64,000 nucleotides of DNA from an uncultured Lachnospiraceae bacterium (GTDB taxonomy: Bacteria > Bacillota > Clostridia > Lachnospirales > Lachnospiraceae): positions 1 through 64,000 of the forward strand of contig CAJUTU010000014.1 of the NCBI GenBank assembly GCA_910589385.1. The letters run 5' to 3'. A program made the position numbers and the translations under genes. Under the pieces are notes generated by a model. It was not told where the DNA came from. It searched no databases and saw nothing but the letters and a program-made list of their open reading frames with translations. Numbering within the stretch: the first letter of the stretch is position 1; every line of letters starts with the position of its first letter. Below, one piece after another: positions 15,719 to 24,510 of the stretch.

Positions 15719-17062
15719 TCAATGAATAATTTGTGAATCGTTAACAATCCGGATTGTCCGAATACAATTCTGCAGACTTTCTTCCTCATCTAATGCAATC
15801 TTAATATATTCTTTTGTATACCCTGTCTGATACATTTTCCCGTCTATCACGGTACGCTCCTCCACAAGGACGTCTACATCTTTTCCAAAAAAACTTCTTT
15901 CATAGGCCGCCTGCTTTCTCTTCCCCAGCTCGATCATCTGCCGGCTGCGCTCTGCCTTCACCGATTCCGGTATCTGTCCTTCCATGGCTGCAGCTTTCGT
16001 CCCCTCTCTTTTAGAGTATTTAAAAATATGGGTCTCATAGAAGTTTACCTTATCGACAAAGGCATAAGAAGCTGCATACTCTTCTTCCGTCTCTCCAGGA
16101 AATCCAACGATCACATCCGTTGTCAATGCCGGATTCCCAAAATATTTCCGGAGCAGTCCACATTTTTCATAATATTCCTCTGCCGTATATTTTCGGTTCA
16201 TCCGTTTCAGCGTAGCATCACACCCGCTCTGCAGCGACAAGTGGAAATGCGGACACAGCTTCGGGAGCATAGAGGCTTCCCGGACAAATCTCTCCGTGAC
16301 GGCCCGCGGTTCCAGGGAACCAAGCCGAATCCTCACAATCCCATCCACCTCATGAACTGCCTGGATCAATCGCAGAAGGTTATCCTGCCGCAAATCTGAC
16401 CTTGAACTCCCTTCTCTGGTTTGGGTATTCTTTGAAAAATCGATTCCGTAAGAACTCAGATGGATTCCGGTCAATACCACTTCCTGATAACCGTTTTCCG
16501 CCAGCTCCTTTACCTCTTCAATGACACTTTGAAGCTCACGGCTCCGTACCCTTCCACGCGCATATGGGATTATACAGTAAGAACAGAACTGGTTACACCC
16601 ATCCTGTACTTTGATGTAGCCCCTCGTATACTCTCCTGGCTTTGTCAGGTGCAGATCCTCATACTCGTCCGTATGATGAATATCCACCACCTGCCGGATC
16701 TGATCTTCTTCCTTTCTGCGTTCATACTGTTCCAGAATATGCAGCAGCTCATTTTTCTGGTTATTTCCAATTACAATGTCCACGCACGGATCAATTGGGT
16801 GATTTTTGTCCGCCTGTGCCTGAACATAGCATCCACATGCCACTACTACTGCATCCGGGTTCATTTTTCTGGCGCGGTGCAGCATTTGCCTGGATTTGCG
16901 GTCTGCAATGTTGGTTACTGTACAGGTATTGATGATATAGAGATCCGCCCCTTCCTCAAAGGGCATGACCTCATACCCTGCCTTCTCCAACATTTCCTGC
17001 ATTGCCGCCGTCTCATATGCGTTTACTTTACACCCCAGATTATGCAGAGCTGCCTTTTTCAT
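15719..17062 (-). CDS. mtaB: tRNA t6A37 methylthiotransferase
   Basis: This radical-SAM enzyme adds the methylthio group to N6-threonylcarbamoyladenosine at position 37. The UPF0004 domain carries three cluster cysteines (LGCKVN, NTCTVT, CGCYVQ), and the radical-SAM CxxxCxxC motif is CNQFCSYC. The C-terminal TRAM-like domain is short. The start is ATG 17062 (MKKAALHNLGCKVN) by family alignment; ATG 17068 is also possible because AGGAG lies close to both. The gene is preceded by the divergently read HPr-like gene. Confidence 0.94.
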   Translation of the reverse strand: MKKAALHNLGCKVNAYETAAMQEMLEKAGYEVMPFEEGADLYIINTCTVTNIADRKSRQMLHRARKMNPDAVVVACGCYVQAQADKNHPIDPCVDIVIGNNQKNELLHILEQYERRKEEDQIRQVVDIHHTDEYEDLHLTKPGEYTRGYIKVQDGCNQFCSYCIIPYARGRVRSRELQSVIEEVKELAENGYQEVVLTGIHLSSYGIDFSKNTQTREGSSRSDLRQDNLLRLIQAVHEVDGIVRIRLGSLEPRAVTERFVREASMLPKLCPHFHLSLQSGCDATLKRMNRKYTAEEYYEKCGLLRKYFGNPALTTDVIVGFPGETEEEYAASYAFVDKVNFYETHIFKYSKREGTKAAAMEGQIPESVKAERSRQMIELGKRKQAAYERSFFGKDVDVLVEERTVIDGKMYQTGYTKEYIKIALDEEESLQNCIRTIRIVNDSQIIH

Positions 17063-17186
17063 GATCATCTGTCTCCTAAATTCAAATTTTTTCCTGTTAA
17101 TTTCTTGACTTTTACAAACCTATCCCGTAGAATGTAGGCAGGGCTTAGATGCCCTTCGATAATAACGCGCAAAGGAGGGATATATC

Positions 17187-17423
17187 ATGATGAAAACAGT
17201 ACAGATCTCGTTAAACTCTATCGATAAAGTGAAGTCATTTGTAAATGAAATCACAAAATATGACAATGACTTTGACTTAGTTTCCGGAAGATATGTTATA
17301 GATGCCAAGTCAATCATGGGCATTTTCAGTCTGGATCTTTCCAAGCCAATCGACCTGAACATCCACGCTGACGGAGAGTTGGAAGACATTCTGGCCTCTC
17401 TTGAAGCATACATTATCAAATAA
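17187..17423 (+). CDS. HPr-fold protein lacking the phosphoacceptor histidine
   Basis: This 78-residue protein resembles PTS HPr in length and in the SGRYVIDAKSIMGIFSLDLS segment, which corresponds to HPr's SILGVMSLAA helix containing regulatory Ser46. The canonical active-site GIHARPA is absent: the equivalent region reads NEITKYDNDFDL with no histidine, so it cannot act in phosphotransfer through His15. Such HPr-like proteins are common in Clostridia and have no established role. AAGGAGGGATATATC supports the start. It is monocistronic and followed by an unusual structured region. Confidence 0.85.
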   Translation: MMKTVQISLNSIDKVKSFVNEITKYDNDFDLVSGRYVIDAKSIMGIFSLDLSKPIDLNIHADGELEDILASLEAYIIK

Positions 17424-17485
17424 TGTGGCTTTTATATGGGAAATTGTAGTTCAATTTCCTGTATATGCCGTCAGGCATCCCACAT
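17423..17485 (+). ncRNA. Predicted three-way folded RNA after the HPr-like gene
   Basis: ATGTGG (17423-17428) pairs with CCACAT (17480-17485) and encloses two perfect hairpins: GGAAATTG/CAATTTCC (17439-17459) and ATGCC/GGCAT (17465-17478). The fold starts directly at the stop codon of the HPr-like gene. It may be a 3' UTR element or small RNA. The call rests on base pairing only. Confidence 0.4.
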
Positions 17486-17497
17486 AAAACAGAATTC

Positions 17498-17538
17498 GTA
17501 TATACAGAAAGCCTGCCGCCGGCAGTTTTTCTGCATAC
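17498..17538 (+). terminator. Bulged hairpin with internal T tract
   Basis: GTAT, CAGAAA and CTGCC pair with GGCAG, TTTCTG and ATAC across 17498-17538, with small internal loops. It is the second hairpin after the HPr-like gene and may be part of a 3' UTR or a processed RNA. Confidence 0.45.
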
Positions 17539-17547
17539 TGTGGTATT

Positions 17548-17578
17548 AAGGCTGTCTCTTTGGGAGGCAGCCTTTTTT
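17548..17578 (+). terminator. Intrinsic terminator after the HPr-like gene
   Basis: AAGGCTGTCTC pairs with GGAGGCAGCCTT, with one G-T wobble, and is followed by TTTTTT. It ends the plus-strand unit just before the convergent thiI stop. Confidence 0.85.
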
Positions 17579-17604
17579 CGACATATCCTTTTCTGTGCCC
17601 AATC

Positions 17605-18786
17605 CTAATGTATCTGCAGAATCTCTGCCGTCTCCACCGCAGTCTTTACAAGCTCATCAATTTTTTCCCTCAGATTCAATTCTGACTTCTCAATCCGCCC
17701 AAGATCCGGCCTTGTCACCGGATGCTTTGCCACAAAAATCGTACAGCAGTCCTCAAACGGCTGAATGGATGTCTCATAGGTATCAATTTTCTGCGCAATC
17801 TCAACAATCTCCCGTTTATCAAATCCTATCAGCGGGCGATACACCGGGAACGTGCACACCGCATTGGTGGCCGCCAAACTCTGCATGGTCTGGCTTGCCA
17901 CCTGGCCGATGCTCTCTCCGGTGATCAATCCCAGGCAGCCGTTCTGTCTTGCAAAATGCTCTGCTATCTTCATCATATAACGGCGCATGATGATCGTAAG
18001 TTCTTCGTGGGGGCACTTCTCGTAAATATAAAGCTGGATATCCGTAAAATTCACCACATGCAGCTTGATCGGCCCGGCATAAGATGCCACCTGCTTTGCC
18101 AGATCCACGACCTTCTCTTTCGCCCGTTCACTGGTATACGGCGGAGCGTGGAAATAGGTCGCCTCCAGCGCCACCCCACGCTTTGCGGTCATATAACCGG
18201 CAACCGGGCTGTCGATCCCTCCTGAGAGCAAAAGCATTGCGCTCCCGTTGGTGCCGACCGGCATACCGCCAGGCCCGGGAATGATTTCAGAATATACATA
18301 AATTTCCTCTCGGACCTCCACATTCAGTAAAATATCCGGCGTATGCACATCCACCTTCATCTCTGGAAATGCTTCTAAGACTGCCTCGCCTAATGCACAG
18401 TTGATCTCCATGGAATTCAGCGGATAGTGCTTGTTGCTTCTGCGCGCCTCCACTTTAAAGGTCTGGTCCTTCTTTGGATACCGTTCCTCTACATATGCCA
18501 CGATATCTTGTTTTAATTGTTCAAATCCCGTATTTGCAAGGCGCACCACCGGACAGATCCCTACGATCCCAAATACCCTGCTCAGTCCTTCTACTGTTTC
18601 TTCATAATCGTAGTCTCCCTCACAGTCCACATAGACTCTCCCATGAGTCTTGCGGACCGAAAACTCTCCGTCAACTTCCTTTAGCGCATATCGGATCTGA
18701 CGCACCAGGGCGTCTTCAAACATATACCGGTTCTTGCCCTTAATTCCAATCTCACCGTACTTTATTAAAAATGAATGAAACTTCAT
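17605..18786 (-). CDS. thiI: tRNA uracil 4-sulfurtransferase ThiI
   Basis: ThiI transfers sulfur from a cysteine desulfurase persulfide to tRNA U8, and in some species contributes to thiamine synthesis. It has an N-terminal ferredoxin-like/THUMP region and a PP-loop SGGIDSPVAGYM near residue 187. At 393 residues it lacks the C-terminal rhodanese domain of E. coli ThiI, as in Bacillus. CTIFVAKHPVTRPDL carries one of the cysteines expected to handle sulfur. The desulfurase gene lies immediately upstream in the same direction, so the pair resembles B. subtilis NifZ-ThiI. Confidence 0.95.
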   Translation of the reverse strand: MKFHSFLIKYGEIGIKGKNRYMFEDALVRQIRYALKEVDGEFSVRKTHGRVYVDCEGDYDYEETVEGLSRVFGIVGICPVVRLANTGFEQLKQDIVAYVEERYPKKDQTFKVEARRSNKHYPLNSMEINCALGEAVLEAFPEMKVDVHTPDILLNVEVREEIYVYSEIIPGPGGMPVGTNGSAMLLLSGGIDSPVAGYMTAKRGVALEATYFHAPPYTSERAKEKVVDLAKQVASYAGPIKLHVVNFTDIQLYIYEKCPHEELTIIMRRYMMKIAEHFARQNGCLGLITGESIGQVASQTMQSLAATNAVCTFPVYRPLIGFDKREIVEIAQKIDTYETSIQPFEDCCTIFVAKHPVTRPDLGRIEKSELNLREKIDELVKTAVETAEILQIH

Positions 18787-18860
18787 ATCGTTCTCCTTCT
18801 CCGGCGCTTTTCATGAATCTCCTGCGCTCTGTTTTCGCCTTTTATCCTGTCCTGATCCCT

Positions 18861-20018
18861 TCAATGTCTGGTATATCGCCTCAGGACTGGTACACAATTA
18901 TATAATGTTTCCAGCGTATAGTCAATTTCTTCTTTTGTCGTAAACTCCGACATGCTAAATCTTAAGGTTGCATCCAGATATTCTCTGGCCGCGCCAATAC
19001 CCTTAAGGACGCCGCTGACCGCCGGATGGTTGGAAGCACATGCAGAACCGGAAGACACGTAAATCCCCCGTTCCTCCAGCGCATGGAGCAGCACTTCACT
19101 GCGGATCCCTGCAAACCCCACGCTGATAATGTGGGGAGCGCTGTTCTCATCTACAAGGCCATGGATTCTGGTACTCTCAATCTGAGTGACACCTGCCAAA
19201 AACTGTTCTTTCAGTTCACGCATCAGCGCGACCTTCATCTCCAAATCCTGATAGATCATCCTGGATGCCAGGCTAAGTCCCGCAATCCCGGGTACATTTT
19301 CCGTCCCGGAACGTATATTTTTCTGCTGTTCCCCGCCATACACGATTGGGCGGATTTTTACCCTATCATTGATGTAGAGGAACCCAACTCCTTTGGGCCC
19401 GTGGATTTTATGCCCGCTGGCAGAAAGCAGATCCACGCCCAGCCTTTTCGGATAAATCCTGTATTTTCCAAATCCCTGCACAGCGTCCGAATGAAATATG
19501 ATCCGCGGATTATAGTTCTTGACAATCTGCACAGCTTTCTCAATGGGCTGCACGGCGCCAACCTCGTTATTCACATACATAATGGAAACAAGAATGGTAT
19601 CTTTGCAGAGGGCATCTTTCAATGCATCCAGCTTGATCTGTCCATTGGCATCCACCGGAAGATAGGTCACGCGGAAACCTTCCTCTTCTTCCAGATGCCG
19701 CATCGTATTCAAGATTGCCGGATGTTCGATCGCAGAAGTGATCAGATGGTTCCCCATCCTGCGAGCCGCCCTTGCCGTCCCGATCAATGCCAGGTTGTCG
19801 CTCTCCGTCCCTCCTGATGTAAAAACAATTTCCTTTCCATTTACTTTCAAGATTCTGGACAAGGTTTCTTTTGCTTCTTTCACATAGTGTTCTGCCTCCA
19901 CGCCTTTTCGGTGCATGGAGGAAGGATTTCCATAATCCCTGCACATCACTTTATAAACCAATTCGCCGACTTCCGGATAGCACCGGGTCGTCGCCGAATT
20001 ATCCAAATATACTTCCAT
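18861..20018 (-). CDS. NifS/IscS-like cysteine desulfurase
   Basis: This 385-residue PLP enzyme removes sulfur from cysteine and passes the persulfide to ThiI. PLP-binding features are TSGGTESDNLAL, the SASGHKIHGPKGVGFLY segment with the Schiff-base lysine, and the catalytic-cysteine loop SSGSACASNHPAVSGVLKG. AGGAAAGAAGTC precedes the ATG. It is probably dedicated to 4-thiouridine synthesis because thiI follows 70 bp downstream, but it could also feed iron-sulfur assembly. Confidence 0.94.
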   Translation of the reverse strand: MEVYLDNSATTRCYPEVGELVYKVMCRDYGNPSSMHRKGVEAEHYVKEAKETLSRILKVNGKEIVFTSGGTESDNLALIGTARAARRMGNHLITSAIEHPAILNTMRHLEEEEGFRVTYLPVDANGQIKLDALKDALCKDTILVSIMYVNNEVGAVQPIEKAVQIVKNYNPRIIFHSDAVQGFGKYRIYPKRLGVDLLSASGHKIHGPKGVGFLYINDRVKIRPIVYGGEQQKNIRSGTENVPGIAGLSLASRMIYQDLEMKVALMRELKEQFLAGVTQIESTRIHGLVDENSAPHIISVGFAGIRSEVLLHALEERGIYVSSGSACASNHPAVSGVLKGIGAAREYLDATLRFSMSEFTTKEEIDYTLETLYNCVPVLRRYTRH

Positions 20019-20063
20019 GACTTCTTTCCTTTTTTATTTCTTACTATATAAATTATGTGCGTT

Positions 20064-20792
20064 TCATTCTAAGTGATACAGCAAGATTGACAAAATCACA
20101 AGCCCAGCCGTCTCCGTGCGTAAAATCCGTTTTCCCAATGTAACCGGGGAGGCCCCTTTAGACACTGCCTGTCCCACTTCTGTTTCCTCAAAACCGCCTT
20201 CCGGCCCGATAAAAATACCTACTGACTGTCCAGGCCTGATCTCTTCAACCGCCCGTCTTGTGTCCTCCATCCCTTCCGCCCTTTCATAAGGAATCAAGAG
20301 TACATCCAGCTCCCCGGCGGTGATAAGAGCATGTGGAAATGTCGTCACTTCATGAACAAAAGGAATCTTACTCCGTCCACATTGTTTTGCGGATGCTTCT
20401 GCGATCCCCTGCCAGCGCGCGACCTTTTTTTCCGCCTTTTTCGCGTCCAGCTTTACAACAGTACGGCTTGTAGACACCGGATAGATATCACTCGCGCCTA
20501 ATTCCGTTGCCTTCTGTATCACCAAATCCATCTTATCCCCTTTGGGAATTCCCTGAAACAGGCAGATTCTCGAAGGCAGTTCCCGCCCCTCCTTAAAGAA
20601 GTCCAGAATCCTAAACCGTACCGGCTCCGTTGATTCCAGTGCACACAAGTACTGGACGCCCGTCCCGTCGCCAAACATCACCTGTCCCCCCGGCTTCATG
20701 CGCAGCACATTCTTGATATGGTTTACATCAGCACCTTCCACGCAAATAACTCCATCTTGTATTTGTGATGGTTCTATAAAAAAATGATGCAT
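20064..20792 (-). CDS. rsmE: 16S rRNA (uracil-1498-N3)-methyltransferase
   Basis: RsmE is a SPOUT-class methyltransferase that methylates U1498 of 16S rRNA. The trefoil-knot SAM site is visible as VGIFIGPEGGFEETEV and LGKRILRTETAGLVIL, and the FQGIPKGDKMDLVIQKATELG segment is characteristic. I use ATG 20792 (MHHFFIEPS), located just after the prmA stop codon with GAGGAAG upstream. prmA-rsmE is a common pair in Firmicutes. Confidence 0.95.
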   Translation of the reverse strand: MHHFFIEPSQIQDGVICVEGADVNHIKNVLRMKPGGQVMFGDGTGVQYLCALESTEPVRFRILDFFKEGRELPSRICLFQGIPKGDKMDLVIQKATELGASDIYPVSTSRTVVKLDAKKAEKKVARWQGIAEASAKQCGRSKIPFVHEVTTFPHALITAGELDVLLIPYERAEGMEDTRRAVEEIRPGQSVGIFIGPEGGFEETEVGQAVSKGASPVTLGKRILRTETAGLVILSILLYHLE

Positions 20793-20794
20793 CC

Positions 20795-21745
20795 TTACTT
20801 CCTCGCTGTGACAGAGACCCATTCTCCCTGATAAGTGACTTCCAGAACTTCCAGCCCCGCCTGCTTCACAGACTCTACCACAGACTGCTCTTTGTTATCA
20901 ATAATACCGCTTGTAATGTAGATCCCGCCTTTTTTCATCTGTCCGACGATAACAGGGGTCAGTTCCACAAGTACATCTGCCAGAATGTTCGCTACAACAA
21001 TGTCGTATTTCTCATACCCTACTTTGTCCTGGATCTTCCGGTCATTGATAAGATTCCCGATCATCACCTCATACTGGCTTTCTGAGATTCCATTCACTTC
21101 CATGTTTTCACGGGCTGCATCAATTGCACAGGGATCCAGATCTGTCCCAACAGAGTGCTTTGCGCCGAACTTCAATGCCAGCATCCCCAGGATTCCGCTT
21201 CCACATCCCACGTCCAGAATCTGCGTCTGCTCTGTCACAAACTTTCGGATCTGCCGGATACAGAGTTGGGTTGTCTCATGCATCCCGGTCCCAAAAGCAG
21301 TGCCTGGATCAATATGGATGATCATTTTCCCACTGTCCTCTGGTTTTACATCCTCCCAGGAAGGAATGATCAGGATGTCATCCACATAGAACTGATGGAA
21401 ATACTGTTTCCAGTTGTTGATCCAGTCCAGATCCTCCGTCAAAGACTCCTCAAAGGTACACTCCCCCACATCCACATAGGCAGACATTTCCTTCAGTTCC
21501 TCACGGGCCTTTGAAAGGATCTGTCCGACTTCATCTTCTTCCTCCAAATAAAAACTGATATAAGCAACTCCATCGTCCACATCCGTTTCGGGAAGAATGT
21601 CCACAAACATCCTTTCCTTGTCCAAAGGCGTCAACGGGATCTTGTCCTCGATCTGTACCCCCTGGACTCCCAGATCCATCAGCATGCTGCTGACAATATC
21701 TTCCGCTTCCGCCGTTGTCTTCAAACGAACCTTATTCCACCTCAT
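20795..21745 (-). CDS. prmA: Ribosomal protein L11 methyltransferase
   Basis: PrmA methylates ribosomal protein L11. The SAM motif ILDVGCGSGILGMLALKFGA and the catalytic-loop region VANILADVLVELTP are intact in a 316-residue protein of normal length. The DPGTAFGTGMHETTQLC linker is diagnostic. AGGAGGATATT precedes the ATG. It is cotranscribed with rsmE. Confidence 0.96.
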   Translation of the reverse strand: MRWNKVRLKTTAEAEDIVSSMLMDLGVQGVQIEDKIPLTPLDKERMFVDILPETDVDDGVAYISFYLEEEDEVGQILSKAREELKEMSAYVDVGECTFEESLTEDLDWINNWKQYFHQFYVDDILIIPSWEDVKPEDSGKMIIHIDPGTAFGTGMHETTQLCIRQIRKFVTEQTQILDVGCGSGILGMLALKFGAKHSVGTDLDPCAIDAARENMEVNGISESQYEVMIGNLINDRKIQDKVGYEKYDIVVANILADVLVELTPVIVGQMKKGGIYITSGIIDNKEQSVVESVKQAGLEVLEVTYQGEWVSVTARK

Positions 21746-21833
21746 AATATCCTCCTGATATCCTCACACAACGCACTTGTGTATTTTCTTGCTTCATCAT
21801 ACGCCGGGCTTCTGCATATTCCAAACCTGTTCC

Positions 21834-22262
21834 TTAAATATAATACATATCCTGCTCATAACCGGAGTATTCCAGATAATCCTCTTTCAGGTCTGCCAGC
21901 GTCAGATGCTCCAGAATTGCCTCCATTTCCTCATTCACCTTGTCAATGATCAGTTTCTGTATCGTACAGGAGATTCCCTGTCCATCCTCATTTTCCAGTA
22001 AGTAGGAGCCTTCTGTCGCTTCCAAAATCTCTGATACGGTAATCCTGTCCGGCTCATGCGCCAACAGATAGCCGCCCTGCGGCCCCTTAATGCTTTTCAC
22101 GATCCCTGCTCTGCGCAGGCTCGCAAATACCTGTTCCAGATATTGGGGCGAGATGCCGTTCCTCTGTGCAATGCTGTACAATGCCACGTGTCCTGCGCCC
22201 GAATTCACCGCCAGATCGACCAATGCCGTCAGTCCATACCTGCTTTTTTTTGACAGTTTCAT
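21834..22262 (-). CDS. Rrf2-family transcriptional regulator, CymR-like
   Basis: This 142-residue winged-helix repressor is of the Rrf2 family. The N-terminal KSRYGLTALVDLA and GGYLLAHEPDRITVSEIL segments are typical. It has a single cysteine (GISCTIQ) in the sensor region, so it lacks the three-cysteine cluster of IscR. The C-terminus ending EQDMYYI resembles CymR, the cysteine-metabolism regulator that acts with CysK. The start is ATG 22262 with GGAGGAAAAGC. Its position upstream of the desulfurase/thiI group suggests sulfur or iron-sulfur control, which is an inference. Confidence 0.9.
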   Translation of the reverse strand: MKLSKKSRYGLTALVDLAVNSGAGHVALYSIAQRNGISPQYLEQVFASLRRAGIVKSIKGPQGGYLLAHEPDRITVSEILEATEGSYLLENEDGQGISCTIQKLIIDKVNEEMEAILEHLTLADLKEDYLEYSGYEQDMYYI

Positions 22263-22371
22263 GCTTTTCCTCCAAAATTTATGTCCAGGCCGCTGTATCC
22301 AGTTACAACTCACATCTGCCCTGCACAGGCTGTAACTATATTCATACTATCCCGATTGAATTAACATGTTT

Positions 22372-22388
22372 TATACCAAAATAGTATA
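22372..22388. promoter_or_regulatory. Palindrome upstream of the Rrf2 gene
   Basis: TATAC (22372-22376) and GTATA (22384-22388) form an inverted repeat with a 7-bp AT spacer, about 110 bp upstream of the Rrf2 start. It could be an autoregulatory operator. In the rest of 22263-22638 I see only AT-rich sequence with no confident promoter. Confidence 0.3.
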
Positions 22389-22638
22389 TTCCACGAATCC
22401 CTTATCCGTCAACCATTTTATTCTTTATTCATAAACAACAGCATTTTTTACAAATGTATACTAATCTTACATTTTACCATTGCAATAATCCTGATTCTAT
22501 ATTACACTTTGGATATCAGTCTATTCAATCACACTCACCTGTGATATTTTGTGCAGCATGACAAGGATATTTCATGACTGTTCCTAAATTCACGAATAGC
22601 GCTCCACCCACCGGACATTTCAAGAGAGGAGTAAAAAC

Positions 22639-22980
22639 ATGGAATCTAAAGAATTTACAGAACAAGTAGGAAAATTAATCTCAGAAAACCCTGCAAAATT
22701 TATCAAGATCAGGTCTATTTTCGACAATCTTTTAGCAGGCCGCACACTCGACAGCTCTAAGGCAATCAGCGACCGTGAATTTGAAAGGCTCCGCGACAGG
22801 TTTCGAGATATTGATGTCCCACTCAGCTGGTGTGCCAGCAAAGAAGACGTTTATCAGTTGCAAAAAGCAGTCACCTACCATCGTACACAGGCAAGAAAAC
22901 GCGAGGACTACACAATCAGGAAGCAGGCAAAATCCAATAAAAAGGGTGGACTGTTTGGGCTGTTCTCGCAAAAAAAATAA
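22639..22980 (+). CDS. Small basic hypothetical protein
   Basis: I do not recognise this 113-residue protein. It is highly charged and mostly helical in appearance, with a C-terminal tail rich in lysine and glycine (KSNKKGGLFGLFSQKK) that could bind membrane or nucleic acid. AGAGAGGAGTAAAAAC gives a strong ribosome binding site. It stands alone, ahead of the convergent uxaC terminator. Confidence 0.75.
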   Translation: MESKEFTEQVGKLISENPAKFIKIRSIFDNLLAGRTLDSSKAISDREFERLRDRFRDIDVPLSWCASKEDVYQLQKAVTYHRTQARKREDYTIRKQAKSNKKGGLFGLFSQKK

Positions 22981-23017
22981 ATGATCTAAAAAATGACAGA
23001 TGGAATATTTTACAAAA

Positions 23018-23046
23018 CAGGCAGGGGCCATTACAGCTCCTGCCTG
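23018..23046 (-). terminator. Terminator of the glucuronate operon
   Basis: A 10-bp stem with one wobble (CAGGCAGG at 23018-23025 with CCTGCCTG at 23039-23046, plus two inner pairs) is followed by TTTTG when read on the minus strand. It lies about 40 bp beyond the uxaC stop. Confidence 0.75.
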
Positions 23047-23086
23047 CTTGCCTCGTACACGGTATTTTACATCAGTTTCTCATTTT

Positions 23087-24490
23087 CTACAGCGAAAACC
23101 CGAAATACCGTACCGCATTATTATAAGAAATGCCTTTCACAATCTTTTCCAGAACCTTGTAGTCTGCCGGATATTCCCCATTCTCTACCCAGCCGCCGAT
23201 CAGAGCACACATGATCCTGCGGAAGTATTCATGCCTCGTATAGGAAAGGAAGCTTCTGGAATCTGTCAGCATCCCGATAAAATTGCCCAAAAGCCCCAGG
23301 CTTGCCAGAGAAGTCATCTGGTCGCGCATCCCGGTCTTATGGTCATTGAACCACCAGGCGCTGCCCTGCTGGATCTTTCCGACTGCACTGCTGTCCTGAA
23401 AACACCCGATGATGGTTCCGATTGCCGCATTATCCACCGGATTCAAGGAATACAAAATCGTCTTCGGGAGCTCATCTGTCTTTGCAAGCGCATTTAAATA
23501 ATCTGCCATCTCTGAAGAGGGCGCAAAATTATTGATACTGTCAATTCCTGCATCCGGCCCCAGTTCTCCAAAAATCTTTCCGTTATTATCACGCTTCACC
23601 CCATAATGAAGCTGCATCACCCAGTTTTTCTTATGGTATTCTTTCCCAAGGGCGATCATAAATGCGGTCTTAAATTTCTTTTCTTCTTCTTTCGTCAGTG
23701 TCTCTCCTGACAATCTCTTTGCAAAAACGGTTTCCACATCTTCCTCAGAAGCAGGCGCATACATCACATATTCCAGACCATGGTCAGAAACACTACATCC
23801 GCAGGAAGCAAAGAAATCCATCCGCTTGCTTAACGCCTCAATTAGATCTGCAAAACGATTCACCTTCACGCCTGATACTTCACTCAATTGATCCAGATAT
23901 TCCAGATAATCCGCTTTTTCCAGATTCATTGCCTTATCCGGACGCCATGCCGGGAGTACCTGTACGGCAAAGCTGTCATCCTCGGCAATCTTCTTATGCC
24001 ATTCCAGGGAATCCACCGGGTCATCCGTGGTGCAGATCAAAGTCACATTAGACATCTCGATCATTTTCCGGGCGCTTAAACCACCCTGCAGCTTTTCATT
24101 ACAAAGGTTCCAGACCTCCTCCGCGTTCCCACCATTGAGATAACCTTCATATCTGAAAAACCTTTTCAGCTCCAGATGGCTCCAATGGTAGAGCGGATTT
24201 CCGATAGCCATCTCCAGGGTTTCCGCCCATTTCTGGAATTTTTCTCTGTCTGTGGCGTCTCCGGTGATATATCTCTCTTCTACGCCGTTGGAACGCATCT
24301 GACGCCATTTATAATGGTCGCCGCCCAGCCATACCTGTGTAATATTATCAAATTTACGGTCCTCATAGATCTCCTGCGGATTGATATGGCAATGGTAATC
24401 CAATATAGGCATTATTTCCGCAAATTCATGATACAGTTTCTTCGCCGTCTCAGTATCCAGCAAAAAATCTTCGTCTAAAAATTTTTTCAT
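23087..24490 (-). CDS. uxaC: Glucuronate isomerase
   Basis: UxaC interconverts D-glucuronate with D-fructuronate (and galacturonate with tagaturonate). At 467 residues it is full length. Typical features are the N-terminal FLLDTETAKKLYHEF, DYHCHINPQEI with metal-site histidines, and AWWFNDHKTGMRDQM near the C-terminus. It is the last gene of the glucuronide operon, 20 bp after uxuB. Confidence 0.96.
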   Translation of the reverse strand: MKKFLDEDFLLDTETAKKLYHEFAEIMPILDYHCHINPQEIYEDRKFDNITQVWLGGDHYKWRQMRSNGVEERYITGDATDREKFQKWAETLEMAIGNPLYHWSHLELKRFFRYEGYLNGGNAEEVWNLCNEKLQGGLSARKMIEMSNVTLICTTDDPVDSLEWHKKIAEDDSFAVQVLPAWRPDKAMNLEKADYLEYLDQLSEVSGVKVNRFADLIEALSKRMDFFASCGCSVSDHGLEYVMYAPASEEDVETVFAKRLSGETLTKEEEKKFKTAFMIALGKEYHKKNWVMQLHYGVKRDNNGKIFGELGPDAGIDSINNFAPSSEMADYLNALAKTDELPKTILYSLNPVDNAAIGTIIGCFQDSSAVGKIQQGSAWWFNDHKTGMRDQMTSLASLGLLGNFIGMLTDSRSFLSYTRHEYFRRIMCALIGGWVENGEYPADYKVLEKIVKGISYNNAVRYFGFSL

Positions 24491-24510
24491 TTTCTATATT
24501 CCTTTTCATC

